NCBI GenBank assembly: GCA_040226215.1
Contig: JAVKFF010000060.1
Location: 1-13,502 of the forward strand
DNA from: JAVKFF01 sp040226215
Lineage (GTDB): Bacteria; Pseudomonadota; Alphaproteobacteria; DSM-16000; Inquilinaceae
Reading direction: 5' to 3'
Length of the DNA: 13,502 nucleotides
Below, in pieces: positions 7,108 to 13,502 of the stretch. The notes beneath the pieces were generated by a model that had not been told where the DNA came from, did no database searches, and was given only the letters and a program-made list of their open reading frames with translations. Each line of letters opens with the position of its first letter. The stretch's first letter is position 1. Made by a program: the position numbers and the translations under genes.

Positions 7108-8133
7108 CTAGGACTGCGGCTGCTGCCCGTTGGTGCCGATGCGCCGACCGGTCGCCCGCACCTCCATGACCCGGTTCAGGGCGTTGACCCAGAAGTCGGC
7201 GCCCAGACTGGCGGCGAGCGCGGTCAGCATCCAGCCGATCAGCAGGCCAAGCGTCACGTCCCAGAATCCCTTGGACCAGAGGTAGTCGCCAAGCACATAG
7301 CCGGCCTGGCAGCCAAGCCCCGTGCAGTCCTCCCCGGGCGCGTATCCCGTCCACTCGACCCGCTGCCAGCCAACCGGCAGCGTCGAGAGGAAGGCCACCT
7401 GATCCCCGAGCAGGGCCAGCGTTTCCTCCGCTCCGCCATCTCCCGCCGCGTCGGCGGGCGTCTCGCGCGTGCCAGCGTCGTGCGGCGGCGGCAGCAGACC
7501 GTCGATTTCCCCCAGCAGGCTCTCGACCGCCGCGGGGTTGGCGGAGAAGAAGCGCGCGGCGTCGGTGGCGCTGACATTCATCAGGGCGCAGACCGTGAAG
7601 CAGACGAGGAAGAGCAGGCCGCGCGCCCGCCGCTTGTACCAGCCCGAGGCGCGGTCCATGGTGTCATTGAACCAGGCCTCGATCGCCGCCGTCTGTTCGG
7701 CCACCGTGAAGGCTGTGTCCTCGCTCGACTCGTCGCGGTCCGGGTTGGCGACCCGCTGACGCACCACCCAGTCCCGGACGATGCGTTCGACATCGGCCGT
7801 AAGCCCTGCGTCGGCCCTATTCTCGCGATCGCCCGATAGCGGCCTGTCGGTATCCTGCTCCACCACCAGATCGCGGATCACCGCCGCGGCCGTTGCCGAC
7901 GGCACATAGGACGGCGTGCGGCCGTTCTCTGACAGCCGGCTGATGCGGCCGTCGGCGAAGAAGGCGCGGGCGAGGTCGCTGGACAGCATGACCGCCATCG
8001 CCCGCTCCAGCATGTCGCCGCGCCAGCCACGCTTGGCGGCGACATACTCGACGACGGCGGTGCCGATCAGGGCGACGGTGAGGAACAGGGTTATGAGACC
8101 GAGCGCGACATCGAGAGCGGTGAGGCCGAACAT
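7108..8133 (-). CDS. Uncharacterised conserved membrane protein, three predicted helices (341 aa)
   Basis: No named domain is recognised, although the pattern (short N-terminal helix, a W-x-N-D-x-M-D-R-x-S-G-W-Y-K-R-R motif, and a C-terminal GWMLTALAASLGADFW segment) resembles unnamed bacterial membrane proteins I have seen described only as hypothetical. Helices are predicted at about residues 8-31, 171-187 and 292-311. Charge distribution (KRGWR after helix 1, WYKRRAR before helix 2, an Arg-rich C-terminus) puts the N-terminus outside, residues 32-170 in the cytoplasm, 188-291 in the periplasm and the C-terminus inside. The periplasmic loop is Trp-rich and holds Cys270 and Cys275, a possible disulfide. 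Cys178 and Cys182 lie in helix 2. The ATG at 8133 has GGAAG about 7 nt upstream. The gene converges with rpsD, has its own promoter candidate and is probably monocistronic. Function unknown. Confidence 0.85.
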   Translation of the reverse strand: MFGLTALDVALGLITLFLTVALIGTAVVEYVAAKRGWRGDMLERAMAVMLSSDLARAFFADGRISRLSENGRTPSYVPSATAAAVIRDLVVEQDTDRPLSGDRENRADAGLTADVERIVRDWVVRQRVANPDRDESSEDTAFTVAEQTAAIEAWFNDTMDRASGWYKRRARGLLFLVCFTVCALMNVSATDAARFFSANPAAVESLLGEIDGLLPPPHDAGTRETPADAAGDGGAEETLALLGDQVAFLSTLPVGWQRVEWTGYAPGEDCTGLGCQAGYVLGDYLWSKGFWDVTLGLLIGWMLTALAASLGADFWVNALNRVMEVRATGRRIGTNGQQPQS

Positions 8134-8159
8134 GGCAGTGCTTCCGGGACGGTTGAGCC

Positions 8160-8206
8160 GAAAGCAACTATAAATAGCATTACTATAAGATCAACTATCG
8201 TTTATG
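8160..8206. repeat. AT-rich island with repeated ACTATA-like motifs
   Basis: About 12 of the 46 bases at 8161-8206 are G or C, in a region otherwise near 70% GC. ACTATA occurs at 8167-8172 and 8182-8187, and ACTATC at 8194-8199. The motifs overlap the promoter candidate for the membrane-protein gene, so they could be an operator; they may also be chance in an AT-rich promoter. Confidence 0.5.
8167..8194 (-). promoter_or_regulatory. Candidate promoter of the uncharacterised membrane protein gene
   Basis: On the - strand, TTGATC (8194-8189, 4/6 to the -35 consensus) is followed after 16 bp by TATAGT (8172-8167, 5/6 to the -10). Transcription would start near 8160, leaving a leader of about 27 nt before the ATG at 8133. 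Confidence 0.6.
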
Positions 8207-8210
8207 GGCG

Positions 8211-9110
8211 TCAGGTGCGGTCGCGCAGATTGAGCAGGTTGCCGGCGATGATCAGCGCGGCGCCGGCGAAGACGGCGAGGTCCAGCGCCTCGCCATAGAC
8301 CGCCATGCCGATCACGGCGATCAGCGGCAGGCGCATGAAGTCCATCGGCGCCACCACGGTCGCCGGGGCGCGTGACAGCGCGGTGGCGATGCACAGATGC
8401 GCGATCAGCCCGCCGAAGCCGACGACGGCGATCCAGGGCAGCTGGTTCGCCGGCGGCAGGGCGAAGTCGAGATCGGCGAGGCCGAGGCCGAGGCCCATCA
8501 CCGTCTGCAGGAAGGTCATCCAGAACAGGATCGTCCAGACCGTCTCGGTGCCGGACAGGCGCTTGGTCGACATGAAGCTGCCGGCGAAGCAGAAGGCGGC
8601 GACGACGACGGCGGCATGGCCGATGGTGAAGTCGGAGACGCCGGGCCGGGTGACCACCAGCACGCCGAGGAAGCCGAGCAGGGCGGCCAGCAGCCGGGCC
8701 CGCGTCATGTGCTCCCCCAGCACCAGAGGCGCGAGCAGCGCGACCCAGATAGGCACCGTGAACTCGATGGCGAAGACCTGGGCCAGCGGGATCAGGGCCA
8801 GGGCGTAGAACCACAGGTTCTGGCCGGTGAAGTGGAACAGGTTGCGCACCAGGTGCATGCCCGGCCGCCTGGTGGCGATGCGGTGCAGGCGCCGCCGCCA
8901 GATGCCGAAGCCCAGCACGAGTACGAGCCCGATGGCCGAGCGGTAGGTCATGATCTCGAAGGTGTCGAGGTCGACCGCCATCTCGCGGCCGCCGATGGCC
9001 ATCAGCGAGAAGGAGACGATGGCGCCCAGCATCCAAAGGGCCGCCACCAGCGGCACCGGCAGACCGGTGGCGGCGGGTGCGCGGCCGGGGGCGCCCGGCA
9101 GGTCAGCCAC
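8211..9110 (-). CDS. EamA-type transporter of the drug/metabolite superfamily (299 aa)
   Basis: An inner-membrane protein with about ten predicted helices arranged as two EamA repeats (roughly residues 20-150 and 165-295). Family features include the TYRSAIGLVLVLGFG segment in the first repeat, the QNLWFYALALIPLAQVFAIE turn-helix and the glutamates typical of helix 4, and the repeat-2 counterpart HLCIATALSRAPATVVAPMD. Substrates of such proteins range from amino acids and nucleotides to riboflavin and SAM, and cannot be told from this sequence. The start used is the GTG at 9110, which overlaps the end of the upstream RarD-type gene by 8 nt and gives a usual length. No Shine-Dalgarno is visible, in keeping with translational coupling. 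A later GTG at codon 19 is a possible alternative. Confidence 0.88.
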   Translation of the reverse strand: MADLPGAPGRAPAATGLPVPLVAALWMLGAIVSFSLMAIGGREMAVDLDTFEIMTYRSAIGLVLVLGFGIWRRRLHRIATRRPGMHLVRNLFHFTGQNLWFYALALIPLAQVFAIEFTVPIWVALLAPLVLGEHMTRARLLAALLGFLGVLVVTRPGVSDFTIGHAAVVVAAFCFAGSFMSTKRLSGTETVWTILFWMTFLQTVMGLGLGLADLDFALPPANQLPWIAVVGFGGLIAHLCIATALSRAPATVVAPMDFMRLPLIAVIGMAVYGEALDLAVFAGAALIIAGNLLNLRDRT

Positions 9111-10047
9111 GCCGGGCCCGGCGCACGAGATCGCCGCTGAACACGACGAGGCCCGCCCAGATGCAGGCGAAGGTCACCATGATGGACGGGTCGAACGCCT
9201 CGTCGAGCACGAAGACGGCGATGAGGAACTGCAGGGACGGCGCGATGTACTGCATCAGCCCCATGATCGCCAGGTTCAGCCGCCGCGCGCCGACGACGAA
9301 GAAGATCAGCGGCGCGCCGGTAACCACGCCCGAGGCGACGAGCGCCAGGCTGACCCAAAGGCCACCGCCGCCGATCATGGCCGGGCCGAAGCTGCCCAGG
9401 CCGCTCGCGGCATACCAGGCGAGGATGCCGAGGAAGACCGGCGAGGCGATCAGCGTCTCGATGAACAGGCCGGGCGTGGCGTCGACCGGTGCGGTCTTGC
9501 GCACGAGGCCGTAGAGGCCAAAGGAGAGCACGAGGACCAGGGCCACCCAGGGCACGGTGCCCAGCGCCACCAGTTCGTAGCCGACACCGATGGCGGCGAG
9601 CGCCACGGCGATGCCCTGCGCCCGGCTCAGGCGCTCCTTCAGGAAGAGCACGCCGAGTGCGACGTTGAACAGCGGGTTGATGAAGTAGCCGAGGCTGGCC
9701 TCGTGCAGGTAGCCGTTCTGGATCGACCAGACGAAGACCGTCCAGTTGGTGGCGATGAGCGCGGTCGAGACCAGGAGCGGGCCGGCGGTTCGCCATTCGC
9801 CGAGCAGGGCGACGGTGGTCCAAAGGCGCCGGCGGATGGCGAGGAAGCCGGCCAGCATGACCACGGTCCAGATCGAGCGGTGGGCCACCATCTCCCAGGG
9901 GCCGACGAAGTCGAGCGCGGCGAAGTAGAGGGGCGCCACGCCCCAGCTGCCATAGGCGCCAAGCGCCGCGAGATAGCCCAGCGCGTTGCCGGGCGAACCG
10001 GGATTGCTGCGGTACGCGGCAGGGGTGGATGGGGCGCTGGTGGTCAT
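9103..10047 (-). CDS. rarD: RarD-type permease of the drug/metabolite superfamily (314 aa)
   Basis: An inner-membrane protein with about ten helices. The RarD signature is clear: YGSWGVAPLYFAAL followed by VGPWEMVAHRSIWT near the N-terminus, then NGYLHEASLGYFINPLFNVALG, and LNLAIMGLMQYIAPSLQFL near the C-terminus. RarD was named from chloramphenicol-sensitivity work in Pseudomonas; its physiological substrate is not firmly established, so export of a metabolite or drug is inference. The ATG at 10047 was preferred. An in-frame TTG at 10086 would add 13 residues (PGIGLPPYGRRV after the start) that look unlike the family. No strong Shine-Dalgarno was seen. The stop lies inside the next gene, so the two transporters probably share one transcript. 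Confidence 0.9.
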   Translation of the reverse strand: MTTSAPSTPAAYRSNPGSPGNALGYLAALGAYGSWGVAPLYFAALDFVGPWEMVAHRSIWTVVMLAGFLAIRRRLWTTVALLGEWRTAGPLLVSTALIATNWTVFVWSIQNGYLHEASLGYFINPLFNVALGVLFLKERLSRAQGIAVALAAIGVGYELVALGTVPWVALVLVLSFGLYGLVRKTAPVDATPGLFIETLIASPVFLGILAWYAASGLGSFGPAMIGGGGLWVSLALVASGVVTGAPLIFFVVGARRLNLAIMGLMQYIAPSLQFLIAVFVLDEAFDPSIMVTFACIWAGLVVFSGDLVRRARRG

Positions 10048-10150
10048 GACGCGCCGACCGTAGGGAGGCAGGCCGATCCCCGGCAAGCCGGCGCGCCCGC
10101 ATGACTGCCCTGCGAAGGGTGGTGCCGGATCCGGGGCAGGTCGGGCAGCC

Positions 10151-10210
10151 GGTCCCGGGTCTGCGAAGCGGCACTGCGCGCCGCATCGCGCACGGGACGA
10201 CAGGGTGGAT
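10151..10210 (+). repeat. Palindromic repeat, unit A (direct copy of unit C)
   Basis: A 60-bp unit begins GGTCCCGG and ends CGGGACGACAGGGTGGAT. It aligns without gaps to 10317-10376 with 46 of 60 bases identical by hand count. GTCCCG (10152-10157) pairs with CGGGAC (10193-10198), so the unit can fold into a hairpin with a GC-rich interior. Confidence 0.8.
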
Positions 10211-10238
10211 TTATCTCACCGACAAACCAAGTGTCGTC

Positions 10239-10268
10239 ATCCCGGCCGACCGCAGGGAGAGCCGGGAT
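10239..10268 (+). repeat. Palindromic repeat, unit B
   Basis: ATCCCGGC (10239-10246) pairs perfectly with GCCGGGAT (10261-10268) around a 14-nt loop. The flank GTCGTC just before it mirrors the GACGAC just after the 3' arm of unit C, so B and C face each other as an inverted pair. The GTCATCCCGG...CCGGGAT form is common in alphaproteobacterial intergenic regions. Confidence 0.8.
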
Positions 10269-10316
10269 CGGCCGGTCGTCCTCGCCCCGGTCGACGCGTG
10301 GAGAAGACGGGCGTCC

Positions 10317-10376
10317 GGTCCCGGATCAGCAGCGCGTCACTTCGTGCCGCGCGGCGTCCGGGACGACGGGGTGGAT
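10317..10376 (+). repeat. Palindromic repeat, unit C, just downstream of grxD
   Basis: GTCCCGGA (10318-10325) pairs perfectly with TCCGGGAC (10357-10364), with further GC-rich pairing inside. The unit repeats unit A in direct orientation. It lies 22 bp past the grxD stop on the grxD transcript side and could stabilise or end that transcript, although no T-run follows. Confidence 0.8.
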
Positions 10377-10398
10377 GGTAGCTCGGGTGTACCCCGCC

Positions 10399-10740
10399 TT
10401 ACGCCGTTTGCGGCTGGACGTTGACGCCGCTGGTGGAGAGCAGCTCCATCAACTCGCCGGTCTGGAACATCTCGCGGATGATGTCGCAGCCGCCGACGAA
10501 CTCACCCTTGACGTAGAGCTGCGGGATGGTCGGCCAGCTGGAATATTCCTTGATGCCCTGACGCAGGCTGGGGTCGACGAGCACGTCGACGCCCTTGAAG
10601 GGGACGCCGAGATGGCTGAGCACCTGCACCACCTGGGCGGAGAAGCCGCATTGCGGGAAGACCGGCGTGCCCTTCATGAAGAGCACGACGGCGTTGTCCT
10701 GTACTTCCTGCTGAATGCGCTCGAAAACCGGGTTATCCAT
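10399..10740 (-). CDS. grxD: Monothiol CGFS glutaredoxin, Grx4 type (113 aa)
   Basis: A small cytoplasmic glutaredoxin that carries and transfers [2Fe-2S] clusters, commonly as a homodimer or as a heterodimer with BolA. The active-site motif PQCGFS is at about residues 29-34 with the single catalytic Cys, followed by the family hallmarks SSWPTIPQLYVKGEFVGGCDI (cis-Pro region and glutathione-binding GG-C-D-I). The length of 113 is standard for single-domain Grx4. The start is the ATG at 10740; no strong Shine-Dalgarno precedes it. It is the last gene of the purL-bolA-grxD series, 60 bp after bolA, and its stop is followed by palindromic repeat unit C. Cluster binding is established for the family and only inferred here. 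Confidence 0.95.
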   Translation of the reverse strand: MDNPVFERIQQEVQDNAVVLFMKGTPVFPQCGFSAQVVQVLSHLGVPFKGVDVLVDPSLRQGIKEYSSWPTIPQLYVKGEFVGGCDIIREMFQTGELMELLSTSGVNVQPQTA

Positions 10741-10800
10741 GGTCGGGATCCATTCTCGCGTGACGGGCCTCCCCGGAGGGAGGGAATCGGTCGTGACGGC

Positions 10801-11034
10801 CTAGTCGGGAATCGAGGTCTGCAGGGCGAGTGCGTGCAGTTCCTGGCCCATGCGGCCCTGCAGTGCCTGGTAGACCATCTGATGCTGCTGCACCCGCGTC
10901 TTGCCGGCGAAGGACGGGCTGGCCACGTAGGCGGCGTAGTGGTCGCCATCGCCGCGCAGATCCTCGATCTTCACATCGGCGTCCGGAATGCCTTCCCTGA
11001 TCAGCCGAACGATCTCGGCAGGATCCATCGCCAT
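10801..11034 (-). CDS. bolA: BolA-family protein, partner of CGFS glutaredoxin (77 aa)
   Basis: A small BolA-fold protein. It has IEDLRGDGDHYAAYVASPSF, the loop with the invariant region around SFAGKTRVQQHQMVYQAL, and the ending ELHALALQT, typical of the BolA/IbaG group that pairs with monothiol glutaredoxins to bind or pass on Fe-S clusters. A His in GDGDHY and the HALAL His are the expected cluster-region ligands of the family. The ATG at 11034 was chosen because AGGGAG lies about 11 nt upstream and MAMDPAEI is a family-like start; a GTG at 11046 and an ATG at 11028 are alternatives. The gene starts 53 bp after purL and precedes grxD, which supports a joint role. A separate DNA-binding role, proposed for E. 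coli BolA, cannot be judged here. Confidence 0.93.
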   Translation of the reverse strand: MAMDPAEIVRLIREGIPDADVKIEDLRGDGDHYAAYVASPSFAGKTRVQQHQMVYQALQGRMGQELHALALQTSIPD

Positions 11035-11087
11035 GTCGGCAGCCACTCCCTCTCGGCGTCGTTGTCTCGCCGGTACGTACTCGGCAT

Positions 11088-13322
<2,235 letters not shown>

Positions 13323-13355
13323 GGGGGCGGACACTCAGTCGTCATTGTCGCCGCC

Positions 13356-13436
13356 TGTCATCCCCGCGAACGCGGCGATCCAGGAGGCGGATCGGATGGC
13401 TGTGCCGACTGGATTCCCGCGTTCGCGGGAATGACA
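13356..13436. repeat. Nested inverted repeat upstream of purL
   Basis: A 28-bp arm (13356-13383, beginning TGTCATCCCCGCG) is repeated in inverted orientation at 13409-13436 (ending CGCGGGAATGACA) with 25 of 28 positions complementary; 25 bp separate them. Each arm is itself palindromic: ATTCCCGCG and CGCGGGAAT at 13413-13432 form a near-perfect hairpin. Repeats of the GTCATTCCCGCG...CGCGGGAAT type are widespread in proteobacterial intergenic DNA. This one lies 33 bp before the purL ATG. Confidence 0.85.
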
Positions 13437-13470
13437 AGGGGAGGCATACGTCACGATCAAATCACCCGTC

Positions 13471-13501
13471 GTTCCGGCCGAGCGCGAGCGAGAGCCGGAA
13501 C
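13471..13501 (+). repeat. Palindromic repeat, unit D (cut by window end)
   Basis: GTTCCGGC (13471-13478) pairs perfectly with GCCGGAAC (13494-13501) around a 15-nt loop. It is a variant of unit B: both have the core CCGGCCGA...GAGAGCCGG. It is probably the left half of a larger element that continues beyond the window. Confidence 0.75.
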
Positions 13502-13502
13502 C

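Larger units (their letters stand above)
10048..10398. other. 351-bp non-coding gap holding a cluster of palindromic repeats
   Basis: This gap separates the divergent side of rarD from the 3' end of grxD. From 10048 to about 10150 I see no gene and no clear promoter, although the rarD promoter should be here. From 10151 to 10376 it is filled with three hairpin units, listed separately. Open frames crossing it look like GC-rich chance frames. Confidence 0.7.

Noticed and set aside
8397..10104. Overlapping + strand open frames of 247 and 384 codons across the transporter genes
   Set aside because: Their products are Glu/Gly/Asp/His/Gln-rich without motifs, and they lie antisense to two clear ten-helix transporters.
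10151..10376. Possible CRISPR array
   Set aside because: The units are only two or three, divergent, in mixed orientation, and lack regular spacers or nearby cas genes.
10741..10800. Repeated CGTGACGG (10759-10766 and 10792-10799) and a small CCTCC/GGAGG hairpin between bolA and grxD
   Set aside because: An eight-base repeat and a four-to-five-pair stem in a 60-bp GC-rich gap are within chance expectation, and no T-run or promoter accompanies them.

Overview
The window is about 13.5 kb of compact, very GC-rich chromosome, and most of it is housekeeping genes. Codon use, the short GluRS form, the citramalate synthase next to cysS, the order purL-bolA-grxD, the 204-residue zinc-less S4 protein and the GTCATCCC-type palindromic intergenic repeats all suggest an Alphaproteobacterium, probably near the Rhodospirillales. 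That placement is inference from gene content only. No phage, plasmid, CRISPR, transposase, tRNA or rRNA sequence was seen.

Left block (1-6998, all + strand). It starts inside nadE (glutamine-dependent NAD+ synthetase, only the C-terminal synthetase domain visible), which overlaps gltX by one base. After a 113-bp spacer come cysS, cimA ((R)-citramalate synthase) and trmJ (tRNA 2'-O-methyltransferase), almost without gaps and probably one transcript. These genes supply NAD, charge Glu and Cys, make the first isoleucine precursor from pyruvate, and modify tRNA. Then comes rpsD with its own promoter candidate and a roughly 165-nt leader. That leader holds a textbook terminator hairpin in front of the gene, overlapped by a competing hairpin.

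Middle block (6999-10150). rpsD faces an uncharacterised three-helix membrane protein on the - strand, with a strong hairpin between them. That protein has its own promoter in a sharply AT-rich patch. Next on the - strand are two drug/metabolite-superfamily transporters of different subfamilies, a RarD-type protein followed by an EamA-type protein, whose coding regions overlap by 8 nt.

Right block (10151-13502). A cluster of palindromic repeats fills 10151-10376. Then, on the - strand, purL is followed by bolA and grxD, a conserved alphaproteobacterial order joining purine synthesis to a BolA/CGFS-glutaredoxin iron-sulfur pair. The 180 bp upstream of purL hold a second kind of inverted repeat and the start of a third. 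Base-paired arms in two of the repeats differ by compensatory changes.

I see no convincing new multi-gene system. The signals most worth testing are the rpsD leader switch, the unnamed membrane protein and the structured intergenic repeats.
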